Shown: in pieces, positions 1 through 11,529 of the stretch
Layout: each line of letters begins with the position of its first letter
How positions within the stretch are numbered: the first letter of the stretch is position 1
Origin: Seiridium cupressi
Lineage: Eukaryota > Ascomycota > Sordariomycetes > Amphisphaeriales > Sporocadaceae
DNA: 64,000 nt
Assembly (NCBI GenBank): GCA_036674765.1
Contig: JARVKI010000009.1
Coordinates: forward strand, 186,001-250,000
Reading direction: 5' to 3'
Position numbers and translations under genes: made by a program
The notes under the pieces: model-generated
Seen by the model: the letters and a program-made list of their open reading frames with translations, nothing else
Told to the model about the DNA's origin: nothing
Databases searched by the model: none

Positions 1-328
1 CGAATGCACGTATGATCAGAGGATACTACATGCCCTTTCAGGCACGCGAATTAACAGGTAGCGAAGTTATGATATGGAGTAACTAGCGATATGACCAGGG
101 GCACGGAAAGGATGGGTGCCATTCTATGGTGGGGGCCTTGCGCGCCGACCGGTCGCTATCGATAAGGCCAGGAACCCTTTGAACTCCAATACACGGGGGC
201 TCCTCCAGCGTCCAGCCAATCCCAAAGCGCAACGTCATTGCTAAAAACAATACGACCATTCTTGCGGCACAAACAGCTCCTGAATCCGGCGACACCATTT
301 CCACGCTGCAAACAAATCTACCCCAAGG
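1..328. promoter_or_regulatory. Upstream region of GET2
   Basis: No gene is recognisable here. Reading frames exist on both strands but have no family likeness. The stretch most likely holds the promoter and leader of GET2, which starts at 329. Confidence 0.4.
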
Positions 329-1489
329 ATGACAGAGACGGTACCCGTCCCCGAAGATGCAGCAGCAGCTCGCGCCGCCGAGCAGACGCGCCTGCGCAAG
401 GAGCGCCGCGAGGCCAAGATCAAGGCCGGTGGAACAGCACGCCTGAACAAGATCACTGGGCTCGGCGGTGGCTTTCAACGAGGTTCGTTGTCGCCCTACG
501 CCATCCTCTGCTGTCTCTCATGCACACACGCGATTCAGCATTACTGACATCAGGTCCTCTTCCTCATAGATCCCGCGCCAGCTCCCCAACCGCCATCTCA
601 AACTAGCACACCCCCACCACAGTCCACGGCAGCCCCATCATCGCAAACCCCCAGCAACCAGACCAGCCATGACGATCCCGAGGAGGTCGACATATCGCAG
701 CACTACTATGCGCCACAGCAAAGACCGCGAGGCCCCGAGGGTTCCATCTCCGAGTCCCAGCTGCGACAGATGATGCTCGGCTTCGAGGGTCCCGGCTCCG
801 GCGCCGGCACCCCACCGCCTGGCGGAAACCCGTTCCTCAACCCTAGCGGCGGTGCTGATCTGCCGCCGGGCATGGAAGGCCTAGCAGATGACCCGATGAT
901 GAAGATAATGCAACAGATGATGGGCGGCGCAGGCTTGGGCGGCGGGCCTGGCGGCGGGAACCCGTTTGCCGGAACCGGAATGGAAGGACTGTTCGGCGGT
1001 GGTGGACCGGAAGGGCTGCAGGCCCAGCAGGCAGCGGCGGTGACGGACAAATCAGCTAACATCTGGCGACTCTTGCATGCCGTCTTCGCGCTTGGGCTCG
1101 GGCTCTACATTGCTTTGACCACGACGTTCACAGGCGCGCGAACCGAGCGGGAGTTGGGCTCTCTTTCCACCACTGGCACCACAGGCACCATGTCATATGA
1201 CGACTTCGGTGATGTGGCCGAAGAGGCCGCAAGCATCGAGCAGACGCGAGCATACTTTTTCTATCTCTTCACGTCGATCGAGGCCGTGCTGCTGACAACG
1301 CGCTACTTCCTGGACAAGCATCGGGCGCCACCAAGCGGCATCATCTGGACCATCTCTGGTTTTCTGCCGGGCCAGCTAGGCAGCGGCGTAAGACACGCGC
1401 TCCGCTATGGAGAGATCTTTAGCACGGTGCGCAGCGATGCGTTGGTGTGCGTATTCGTGTTGGGTATCTGCTGCTGGTTGAGGTCATAA
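329..1489 (+). CDS. GET2: GET complex subunit Get2 (ER membrane receptor for tail-anchored protein insertion)
   Basis: Two exons, 329-482 and 570-1489, give 357 residues. The intron 483-569 restores the frame only with the TAG acceptor at 569; the CAG at 553 does not. Get2 and Get1 form the ER receptor that takes tail-anchored proteins from the Get3 ATPase. The N-terminal tail has the basic Get3-docking motif (residues 21-31, RLRKERREAKI) followed by RLNKITG (38-44), as in yeast Get2. A long Pro/Gln/Gly-rich linker with a Met-rich MMKIMQQMMGG stretch follows. Near the C-terminus there are three hydrophobic segments, beginning around NIWRLLHAVF, YFFYLFTSIE and ALVCVFVLGI, which fits the three-helix topology. 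The ATG at 329 was chosen because the motif lies directly behind it. The gene converges on the TMEM135-like gene. Confidence 0.88.
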
Positions 1490-1801
1490 GTCTACAAAGA
1501 TAGATAGGCTTAGACGATTGGGAGATGTCACGCGAGGCTAAAAGGATCAAATTATTGGTCTTGCTATGAGGGTTCGGGCATTGCTACGGCGTTTTCACGG
1601 CTGGCATTATTGTACGAGTAGGGAGAGTGTCTGATGAAGTGCACTGCTCTCCATAATGAGACATAATAAGTACGAAGAGCAAAGTTCGATTGCTATGAAA
1701 GCGATTTTGTGCTAAGCCAGCCAGCTAATTGGTACATGTGATCCGGCTCAGATCTATACAATATGTTCTTCTGGGGGTTTTTTTTTTATTCTGTGTTATT
1801 A
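1490..1801. other. Convergent 3' intergenic region
   Basis: This short AT-rich gap lies between the stop codons of GET2 and the TMEM135-like gene and contains a T run near 1770-1787. It probably holds both 3' UTRs. No gene is seen. Confidence 0.5.
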
Positions 1802-3466
1802 TTAGGGTATCAAGACCGTCGCCAAGATGTTCCCCATCACACCTCGTACACGTCTCTGATTTTCTAATACACATGTGAACACTACCGCTGTGCTCAGGGC
1901 GAATACAACTGTCTCCCGCCATTGCTTATCCATAGAATATCGCCTGGGGAGCAAGGTTGCCATGGCCCGTGGTGCCACAAAAAGAGCAATGTCTTTTCTT
2001 CTGCCGGGCACCTCGATTAGTATACTCCACCCGCACAGGAAACATCCCAGCCCGACGCATATTCCAGCGTCGATCTTGGTGCGGGATGCTGGATCTTTAC
2101 CAATCAAGTGCGGACCAACTCGCGTCCTTGCAAGACAAACCCCATAGAAGAAGAACGTGATGAATGCCGCTAGAAAAGCAGAAGATCTACTGGCAGATAC
2201 CAGAGCTCCCTTGAATGCGTCAAGTCTAGGATTACGTGCCACAAGTAAGAGATTTAGTGGCAGATATGTTGTCATCGACCATTTGAATGAGCGCATGAAT
2301 CGCAACAGAAAATGGTATTCACAAGACGGTCCACATCCCATGTGGACCATCTCGCATGGGTAGGGAATCGTCTTCGCCGGATCACCCCATTCGATCGGCC
2401 AGTTGTAGTCTTTCGCCATGGCTTCAAGTAAGGGCGCCTGCCCTGTATCCTCACCATAGCGGAGCTCACCGTGGTGGCAGCGACGTAACGCTTCGATCAG
2501 ACGAGGATCAACCGCGGCAGCCGTGGATATCCATTGGGAGTATGCACGAGGCAGTCGCGAAGGGTAGTAGAACCAAGACCACATGATGAAGCCACAGGAC
2601 AGGGCAAACATGGACGGGTCGGCCAGTCTCGAGATTCCGGCTTCAAGCTGTCGCAGGTTTAGTACTGGGCACGCTCTAGACTCGCTTTTCCAACATACCT
2701 GCGCCCGTGGTCGACTCTTCGTCCGGTCTCTCCGAGACCATAGTTCGCCCACGACCACGTCGAGGGCTCGTGTGAAAGCAAACAGGGTCAAGTCCAGAGT
2801 CCTGCCAGCATACTCCGTCGTCCGATACTGGACTCGGCGTGGCTGTGCATCGTCGGATTCGACAGGTGCCCTATCGGTGAATGCGTCACTGCGTTTCGAC
2901 TGAAGTAATTTGAGACTACACCAGGCCGCGCAGAAGGCTGACAAGAATCTCGATAGCCTGGGCCAAGTCAGTATTGCGGTGAACTGTTTATTTGAAATTA
3001 TGAAACCGGCCAAGATGTCAATCGACCTGCCAACTTACCTCTGTCGAGCCAGGGGGTTTAGACGAGATGCAAGCCTAGAGATGACAGCAAACAGAGGGAT
3101 CTTAGTTTCAGTCAGCGTTTGAAAACATCAGAGGAAAGCACGGGGCGATAAGATAGTCTCACGTACTTCTAGAAGCGTTGAACCTCCTACCAGAAGCGCA
3201 CAAAATGTCGGAAAGCGCTGCAGCTCGAGGCCCCCGCGAAGGATGCGAAGCAGGGATGTCCAGATAGTGGGTTGTGCGAGACGGTCGGCACCCCTGTCCT
3301 TTTTGGACGTGACATACTGCCGCAGAACTAACGTAAGTAGTCGAGGTGTGATAGACGTTGCATATCCGAGTATGTAAGCTCGAACGAGAGGTCTCAAAAC
3401 GGCTGGTATATCCTTGTCCAGCCTTTGCCTCGCAGAGACAGGCCGAGGTTGCAATGACATCGTCAT
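1802..3466 (-). CDS. TMEM135-like multi-pass membrane protein
   Basis: Three exons on the minus strand (3466-3167, 3100-3039, 2957-1802) give 505 residues. The second exon was placed at the CTAAG acceptor (3102-3101), because only that keeps the frame through IPLFAVISRLASRLNPLARQR into LSRFLSAFCAAW. Features typical of the TMEM135 family are the N-terminal FPTFCALLVGGSTLLE segment, the SAFCAAWCSLKLLQSK segment, a Cys-containing PYPCEMVHMGCGPSC patch and the C-terminal RRKDIALFVAPRAMATLLPR segment. Animal TMEM135 acts in peroxisome and mitochondrial lipid and cholesterol handling; the fungal role is not established. Several hydrophobic stretches support a polytopic membrane protein, possibly peroxisomal (inference). 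The family call is fairly firm, the function open. Confidence 0.75.
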
Positions 3467-5378
3467 AATGGCAACCCTGCGTTGTTCGATACTATAGACC
3501 TTGCTATAGCCAAACAGTATCTGCCGGCCAATTGCAGTAAGTCTATAGAGGAGGGCGGGGTGATGGGTTGGAAAATTACTTGATTTACCCAGAGTCCTGC
3601 CTTGCCTGCATTGCCTGCAAGGAACAGGGAGTTTCCGAGTTGTTCTCTCAGCGGTGCCCGGGCTTTACCCCAGGAGAGTGACTTACCACTGAGAGGATCG
3701 CCAGAGTTTCTTAGCGGGAACTTGCCAGTTACCTAGTTCCGGCAGATAAATCATACATACAAACAATCATGTAGATTAGAGGCCAAATCGAGTTTCGAAA
3801 TTTCCGATCGGTAATGTTTCGTGCAGAGTGAAGCCATGCCCAGGTGATCCAATCTCCGTGGGCAGCGAAAATCTGCTGCGGAAGGCCGGCCGAGTGAGGG
3901 TGTCTGTGACAGAAAAAGGCAGGCGCCGAAGGTGACGCACGGTTTGATGCGCCGGATGTGCAGTAGATTCAGGTACGCGAGTACGGCAGAATCCGAGTCC
4001 TAATGAAGCAGAGGATGGTGTGCAGAGATATGGGCATGAGGCCGAGAGGCTGAGTCTGTGGGATCAAGCGAGAGGCTTCCAGAATGGTTCCAGAAGGTCC
4101 AGGAGAGTAAACAGGACCGAGATGCAGCAGTGAGGCTGGGGAAAACACGATGCGCGCAACGAAATAGCCCCTGAGCGACGGACCACTGGCGGCGCGCGGT
4201 GGAGGTTGGCCAGCGGCTTCGAAGACTACCGGCCGCCGCGTCTGAGCCCGAGTTCCAGGGCGGCCGACTGGGCTTAGGGCAGAAAGTGGATTTGGAATGT
4301 CAAGTGATGGCGATGGGACGGTTGTACGTCAGCGAGGGCGGACGTCTAGGACGATTATCTGATGAACGTTATCGGATGCTACCAAAGCAGTTCGATTCGA
4401 GATGGCCAAGGCTCGTTTCGATGGAGTTGGTAGCGGGAAGGATTGTGTGGAAAACGTGGTTGGTTTGGCGGCCTTCCGTTCTGGTCATAAGGCGATGCGA
4501 CGCGGGTACGCATAATCATGCTGCGGCACCCCTTAAGCTCCGACGAACCCAGAAGCGAGAAATTGGAATAAGGGGATTTGCACCCTTATCGTGTGGGTGT
4601 GGGTAGCCACAGCTTAATGCATCGGACTTATTGGGGCAGTTGAGTCGAAGAAACGGGAAGTTGAACGTGTTCGAAACATGGTGTTTTGATGTGCCAGCGG
4701 CCCTCGCCAATTGCCCAACGCTGATGCAAATGACGATGTTTTGCATCTCGCTGAGCTCCCGACTCGACTTGGGACTCGGCTCCCAGCTCGTGCCACCCAC
4801 GGTTCGGCATCAGATCTAACTAGCGTCAGTTTGCTAGCCTCGCGTGGGACAAGAGATGAGCAACTCCACGCGGAGTTAGAGGGGGATGGCTTTTGGCATG
4901 TGAAAACAACTGAGCACTGGCTGCGCTGCTCCCGCCTTCACTCGCTGCCAGAGGGGACGGCGAGCAAATGAGGAGACGGGGACCCTAGCGGGGCGGCGGA
5001 GAGAAGCGGCCAAAGGGCAAGCTAGTGGGTTAGGCAAAAAGCATGTATCTATCAGTCGTCTATGCAATTAACCCCCGCGCAGCCGAGGAAGCAGGCCCGA
5101 GCCTCCAAATGCGCTGGGCATTTAGCGACGCCGCCTGGCCCAATCAGAGCCAGTCGCTTGTCCAAACCCTGGCTGAAGCGCACGGGTTTGCCTGCTTTGG
5201 CACGGATCTTCATGAACAAGCACCTCGGCCCTGAGCGATCAAGATCTTCCTTGGTGCGAGTACGATAAAAGCAAAATCATAACCACGGCAAATACCGGCT
5301 GGAAATAGGACGAGCCGAAGGAGAATGGTCAACATGCGGGCTGGGTAATAAAGCCAGTCGTACCAAGCAACTGCCAGT

Positions 5379-5400
5379 AGAGAGAGAGAGAGAGAGAGAG
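5379..5400. repeat. (AG)11 microsatellite
   Basis: Eleven uninterrupted AG dinucleotides, in the region upstream of the bHLH gene. Confidence 0.95.
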
Positions 5401-5907
5401 TCCCCACCCTTAACTGCAAGTAATTCGGTAGCTCGATATCCTCCAGATATTCAACCTCCATCTTCAGACCAGGATCATACTTCGGCTCTGCTGCAACTTG
5501 TTGAGCACTCTGCAGGTGACCACTGGCCGCGGCCTCTACCCTACAACCCTTGGCAGCGCGGAGGGACAGGGATGTTCGGTCGTTCCTTCCAGCGAATGGC
5601 CTCGAGTTCATTCTCCGTCACTCTCACCACTCTCCACACACCCTTTTGCGGCCCTGGGTGCAGTCTCGGGAGTCTTCACGCAGCTCCCAACTTCCGCTTG
5701 AGGAGCCCGTACCTGGGATGGGTCATATTCATGCTTATCCGTCCTATGTTTGCTCCCTTGTCTGAGGAACTGCTATCCTGCTCGCCGGCCAGATGCCTCC
5801 TGCTTCGGCACTCTATAACACAGCCGACTATTATGCTTGAGCCCAACGAGCTGCAGTAGTCTCTAACCACACCTCCGATTCCCTTCCTAAAGAGGCACAC
5901 TCCCGTG

Positions 5908-6115
5908 ATGCGGCTTCGACAAGACCCGACCAGGAGTCGAACAACTCTGCCGATATAACCTCGAGCTGCTCACCGTCCTGTGGAGGCCACACCACATGCT
6001 ACTCGATCGCTATCACCAACACCGTCGACGACTCGCGCCCGCACCACTCTACTCCAAACGAACATTACTCAGACGCCCTCGTATATCAGAAGCTCTGAAT
6101 CGTACCCGGCGGTGA
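5908..6115 (+). promoter_or_regulatory. Two upstream ORFs in the putative bHLH leader
   Basis: An ATG at 5908 opens a 16-codon frame ending in TAA at 5956-5958. A second ATG at 5996 opens a 39-codon, Arg-rich frame ending in TGA at 6113-6115. Both lie within 365 bases of the main ATG at 6270. If transcription starts upstream of 5908, ribosomes would meet these frames first. The transcription start is not known, so the regulatory role is inference. Confidence 0.4.
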
Positions 6116-6269
6116 ATACTCACAATACCTAGCCGACCCCCGAGACCTCTATACACAGCAGACCTGCACGCGACTGCTGCAAAGTAACTACGTGTGTTTG
6201 GCCTTCTTCACAAGCGTATTGTACGCTCGGTTCCAACCTTTCTACAACTACCCTTACCGAGAAGCACCC

Positions 6270-7767
6270 ATGCTCGCAATACAGCGTCCCAGAATGGGGT
6301 CGTCACAGCCAGCCCAGGGCGCTGGGATGCCGTTTGGATGTATGTATTCAAGTACTAGCATTGATGGTGCCCCCCTCGATATTGACCACTATATAGATGT
6401 CGGCAGAGGAGATGATCTCTTCTTCGAACCTCCGGAACCAGCGCCAGGACCAGCACTATTATCCTTTGAGGAATCACAAAGCCTCAACCACCTCCTAGAG
6501 CAACTCAAGTCAGGGAACTCCCACATGAACATGTCGTTCGGGGAAGGCCTCAACTTCAGTGAAGCGTGGCAATCGCTCCCGCCGCAATTCATGGGCACTG
6601 CAACCTCGTTCGGCCACCAAACCACCAACTTCTCCCCCTCCATGTTTGATTTCTCCTCTCATATGTCTTCCGATAGCCTGTTCGACTCGATACAGTTCCC
6701 GACTATGGCTGCACCACAGATCATGCCGCCCCCACGACAGCACATCAGAGCTTCTCATCATTCTCAACACAGCCAGAACTCCCCTACAAACGCAGCCGCT
6801 GTCTTGGCGGGACTCCAGAACGTGCAGAGCACACGGGCGAACGGCATCAGCCATGGAGCCATGCTCCCTTCTCAAGCTGCAGGCCGTCCGGCCGGACACC
6901 CCATGATGCAAAATCAGCTCCATTTCACCGGCCGAACAAGCCCCGTCCGCTCCACATCCATCCAGTCGCCTATTACGCCACTGACAGAGCACCGCGATGA
7001 GAATCTTTTCGCTGACATGGCCTTTGGCAACCCCCATGGGCCTGACAGCCATAGAGTAGCACAACAGGTGCCTGAGGATGTACACTGGGGCTCGGATAGA
7101 ACCTTTGTGGGGAACCAATCCTTCCTTGCTCCATCGGCAAGGGAAACGGCACAGAATATTGAGAACCAACGCATGAAATGTCTCGATATCTTCCAACCCA
7201 TCAACAGCGCAACCAACACTCAGCCATCGAGCCCGCTGGGAAGCGGGAACAGCTCCCCTGTAGGCGGACGTAGTAGCAAGCAGAACGGGCAATCATCCCT
7301 TAGCCGCGATGTTGATGGCTCTTCCAAGAAACGAAGAAAAAGCGACGAAGGAGATGAGGAGGACGACATTGGAGCATCCTCGTCCAAGCCGGTTGCCAGA
7401 AAACGAAAGTCCAAAGACAACCTGAACGAAAATAGCGAGGCATCCTCGAGTGCTGCACCAGGAAAAAGACGGCGCAAGTCCAATGTGAACAGTTCAAAGC
7501 CTCCACGAGAAAACCTCAGTGAGGAAGCAAAGGTATGTTCAAGTTCGTTTCGAATGACTCTGTTGCCATGACTGACTCCTCTCTCAGAGGCGGAACCACA
7601 TCAAGTCTGAACAAAGAAGAAGACACATCATCAAGGACGGGTTTGAAAATCTTCAAGAGATTGTGCCAAATCTAAAGAATGGGGGTTACAGCAAGAGCAC
7701 AGTTCTCCAAATGGCTGCCGACTGGCTAGAAGAGCTCACCAAGGGCAATGAGCTCTTGAGCTCATAG
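6270..7767 (+). CDS. bHLH transcription factor
   Basis: Two exons, 6270-7532 and 7588-7767, give 480 residues. The 55-base intron falls exactly before the DNA-binding domain. The bHLH domain fills the C-terminal end (about residues 422-475): the basic region reads RRNHIKSEQRRRHIIKDGF and carries the His/Glu/Arg positions typical of E-box (CACGTG-type) binders. It is followed by helix 1 (ENLQEIVPNL), a short loop and helix 2 (KSTVLQMAADWLEEL). No leucine zipper follows. The rest is low-complexity, Ser/Gln/His/Pro-rich and ends in basic/acidic stretches (KKRRKSDEGDEEDD) that look like a nuclear localisation signal. An in-frame reading upstream to 6192 lacks an ATG, so 6270 is the start. The target genes cannot be read from sequence; relatives control metabolism or development. 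Confidence 0.85.
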
Positions 7768-9164
7768 AACGCCTTATCAGTGGTCAGAGCTGAATTTTTC
7801 ATATTTAATGTCTGTATTTGCATGTTGGGGATTGGACCTACGTCCGCACAAAAAAGGTTTTGGCATGATCGGTTAGTGCAAACAGGAGTTATGAGGACAC
7901 CTTTTATGAGGGAAACGGGGCCCTGTTATATATGGGCGGCCAGTCTGAACGGAATTTGAGGCGCATTCCTCATTGAGATACCTCCGGAGTTTATTGCTAT
8001 TTTGGGTTACGACTAGCGATGAGGAATGTTGCTAGGAGCACTTTGCCATTTCTTGTTTATACTACGCAGTTTGATCACTGCTGTAAACATTATTTGCTAA
8101 TACATAAATGTATTGAAACAAACCCTGTTCAAGACCACGATGATGACTCTAAAGCGCATGTCTTCTAAGTGTTGGGCGTGAACCATGCTCTCTCTCAAGA
8201 CCGCGCTGGTCGATCAGAAAAACCCGATTCTAGCTGTCCGCGTGGAAATCCAATATGCTAAAATATGTAGCCCAACGCTCTGCAATATATCCCTCGTGTT
8301 TTGTTCTATATAGTGTATCTATATCTACTTTTTCCTTAGCCAAATTATGTCATTTTAATTATAACCGGACCGTGGTTGCCTGTTCTTTGGCTGTCACCCT
8401 CATGCTCCAAACAATCCACCTCGGCAACATTTCATGGCTGTACGACGCCTGCCTCATATCGGGAACATGTTTACATGGCACAACTAATAAGTCATTGTTT
8501 TACAGAACAGAAAAGATGCTCCAGACTACTTTTGAATAGCTGCAGGACCATCCGTCCAAGCATGCTGCTATGAAAACTTGTCGCGCCGAGGTCTTACAGT
8601 AAAAATATTCACGTTTCCGAAAATCTTCACACCACGCAGCAGAAGTCGGCTTCATGAAGAATCTCTTGATTACGTCACTGGCTGGCTGGCTTCCTGCGGT
8701 ACTGTTGTGCGGATCCGCATTAGGGTCCGTATAATTATGCCTTATGCAGTCAACAGACAGGCTACCAAGGTTAGAGAGCATGAATATAACCACGAGCTTT
8801 CAATATATGCTAGTTACTGCAGCTGTTGAGAAACATCAATTTGCTCCATTCTATGACGTTCTTCGCGATTGAATACCCGCACTATGTCTGGCTACGAATC
8901 AGCCAGGCCTTGGTCGGCCCAGGACACGATATCTATGTATATGTCAAGCTCAAGATAGTTCCATCGGGGAAGATTGCTTCGGGTGATTTTCATACTAGTA
9001 GATTAGTATGAACACACGCAGACGTCCTGCTATAGAGAAGAACTAGAAATCAGATTGAATTTGGAAACATGAGATGCAAATATGTATAAGTTCCCCCAGA
9101 CTATGTACATGTGTGATTGTATTCCACACATTGTCGCAATGATTCCTTTCTCTTAGCGCGTGGT
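7768..9164. other. Convergent intergenic region, AT-rich
   Basis: About 1.4 kb between the stop codons of the bHLH and OPT genes. Frames here are short, rich in rare codons and not recognisable. It presumably contains both 3' UTRs. Confidence 0.45.
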
Positions 9165-11529
9165 CTAAAGATGTGGTACTCGGGCACTTTGCAAGATGAG
9201 ATTTACGATACTCAAAAAGCCCTCTCCTAGAACGAAGCCCTGACACCTGTTAGTCAAAGTTCTTAGTACGCAAGACGCCTGGATACTAACAGAGGCAAGG
9301 ACAATGAGTGGAGTGTCCTCTCTTTTAAGATACTGTCTCCAGTACCAGCTGACCAAGCCTCCGACTGTTCTGGCCAGAGTGAATGATGGGACGTTGTACA
9401 TGCCTATAAACCGTCAGCCATGATTGATGAGTTTGGGGGAGGGATGAATTACCAATAGCTACTGCAATGCCACCGGGAATATAAGCCTGCCATGACTTTC
9501 CAAGCCCCTTGGTCCGCAGAGCTGTCAAGACTGCGAACAGGATCGCCGCGCCTGCAGCCCATTCTCTTGCCATAGGCGGCAAGCCCTTCCCGGTAACAAG
9601 TCTTGCAGTAAAGATCCACACATAGGCCGTGGGAACTTGGAATAAATCGCCAGGTACCTGGTATACAGCAGTATATAGGCGATAGATCAACGCACTCACA
9701 ACTGCGCCTACAGTTGCACCAATGACCTGGCCCCAGAACTGGGCATTGGGGGCTGCACCAAGCAGGTGCCCCGTCTTCAGGTCCTGCATCAGATCGCCGG
9801 CTTGGAGCGCTCCAGCTTCTGAAACCGCTCCAGCGATCAAATTGATGAGGACACTGGCCTTGTTGGTCTGCGGGATGATCAAGGCGAAGAACAGCTGGGC
9901 CAACTTACTGATCCCAGATACCGGGTTGAGATCGGTCTCTCCAAGCGCTCTGACACCCATGATACTGAGAAGCAGCGCCATTAATATGGCAATGACATTT
10001 GCGTAAAGCGGTACGAGCTCGCCAAACGTGATGTGAACACTGGCTACGCAGACCAGGATTGAGAGTACGAGACCAATGCCGACAGTTTTGTTTCCGACGA
10101 GCTGCTCTGGCGGCGCGTCGTCGTGGTCCCACACTCTGAGTGGATGGCCGTCTTCGTCTTCTTGGGGAACGGTTGAACCTGGAAGCAGCTCTGAAATCGA
10201 GCTCCGCCCACCGGCAGAGTTTCCTGGATCATCCTCATGGGCACTAACGGCAGTGTAGCCAGCTCTTTGGGATTGGAAGAGACCTTTGATAGAACCATTG
10301 TTCAACCTCTGCTGAATCGATGCTATGTAAGACGGTCCGTTCTGGGCAAGAGGTCGAAATGCAACGTAGCCCAGGCTGACGACAGAGTCTGCCAACATGA
10401 TGGCGAGCGAAACCCAAACGATCCATCCTTTGCTTCCGGTCTCCCAATCATTGACAGGACCGGGTGCCCATCCCATACGCTTGGCGAGTGGTGAGAGGAT
10501 GGCCCAGCCAAAAATTGCACCTAAGAGCATGTGTAGAGTCGTCACTGGCCCCATAATGATACCTTGACCTACATAAGCAAGACTTGGATTCAGATCCCAT
10601 AGCCAAGTGCTCGCGGCGTATGTGCCAAAGATGGGAAGGCTGCGCAGTGCGGGGAAGAAGTATGTGCAGAGTGTATAGACGCCGGATATTGCAAAAGTGA
10701 CCAGAAGCAACTTGATGTTTCCCCCCCAGCTGTATGGCTGGCTTAGAGACTCTTCGTCGACTAGTGTTCTTGTATCTTCATCATTTGCATTCTCAGATTC
10801 TAGCAGTGGCCGATTTTCCAAGGCCAGACTTCCAAAGGTTGCTGCTTTCGACGGATCGAGAACCACTCCGCCTTTTGGCTGATTCTTCCCATGAAGCACA
10901 CCAATGAGTACAGCGGTGCTAAAGCCGCTTGGAAACTTCAGCTGCTCCCTGATAATGACCTGCCGCCGGCTACAATTGTCAGTATGGCTGGTTGGAACAT
11001 GGTCCGACCAAACTCACAGAGGAACTGCAAAGACAACACCAAAGTAGCAGAGTCCCAGGGACCACACCATGAGCTTCCAGAGGCTCAGGAACATGGGACC
11101 TTGTTCATCCGAGCTCAGGAGGTAGTTCATTGCGGGCATCTTCTACATGTCAACATCACGTCTTCAGGAAATTTCCGACAGAACCCTTACCACACCAACA
11201 AAACCACAACCAAGCGGCATAATAGCCATACCGCCTGCGACCGACTGCACCAGCACATTCTCAACCGGGCTGAAGGGAAACTTGAGGTGCGGTGCCAAGA
11301 CGCGGAAGATGCCGAATCCCAGAAGACTAGCCGGCATGGTCATTGTCGACACCCAGCCAGTCTGCAAGCCAAAGTACATGTTGGAGAAGCAGATGACCAG
11401 CCCGACCAAGAGGCCGACGGCGACGCCGCGGAAGGTGAAGTGACGGCCCTCAGGCAGGAGCCGAGCTGCATGCGGACCTTCGGCCACGCGCGGAGGCGCG
11501 TCGGCATCTCTGCCTCTGTCGGGGGACAT
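9165..11529 (-). CDS. OPT-superfamily transporter (YSL-like clade, cf. yeast YGL114W)
   Basis: Five exons (11529-11191, 11142-11018, 10969-9453, 9403-9291, 9239-9165) give 722 residues. OPT proteins are proton-coupled transporters of oligopeptides or metal chelates in plasma or internal membranes. The family signature is clear in order: FRGVAVGLLVGLVICFSNMYFGLQ near the N-terminus, REQLKFPSG at the second/third exon junction, ATFGSLALENRPLL, a long loop with acidic residues, NPVSGISKLAQLFFALI, and the C-terminal MYNVPSFTLARTVGG plus GFVLGEGFLSIVNLIL. More than ten hydrophobic segments are visible. The last intron (9290-9240) is 51 bases, a multiple of three, and has no stop, so its retention would insert 17 residues before GFVLGEG. 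Splicing gives the family-like join. The substrate cannot be told. Confidence 0.88.

Larger units (their letters stand above)
3467..6269. promoter_or_regulatory. Long intergenic region and leader of the bHLH gene
   Basis: About 2.8 kb without a recognisable gene. It separates two divergent starts. The right part, from about 5640, is pyrimidine-rich and broken into short ATG-led frames, as in long 5' leaders of fungal regulators. Longer frames such as 4199-4606 begin with non-ATG codons and show no family likeness. A dinucleotide repeat lies at 5379-5400. Confidence 0.4.

Noticed and set aside
4199..4606. 135-codon plus-strand frame in the long intergenic region.
   Set aside because: It begins with GTG, has no ATG-led homologous core and no domain.
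4563..4640. tRNA-like pattern on the minus strand: complementary AATAAG/CTTATT ends about 66 bases apart and a T-arm-like GGGTGCAAATCCC.
   Set aside because: The T-loop lacks the TTC core, there is no D-arm GG or A-box, and the anticodon arm does not form a 7-base loop.
6510..7292. 260-codon minus-strand frame opposite the bHLH gene.
   Set aside because: Antisense shadow; the plus strand leads into a clear bHLH domain through a good intron.
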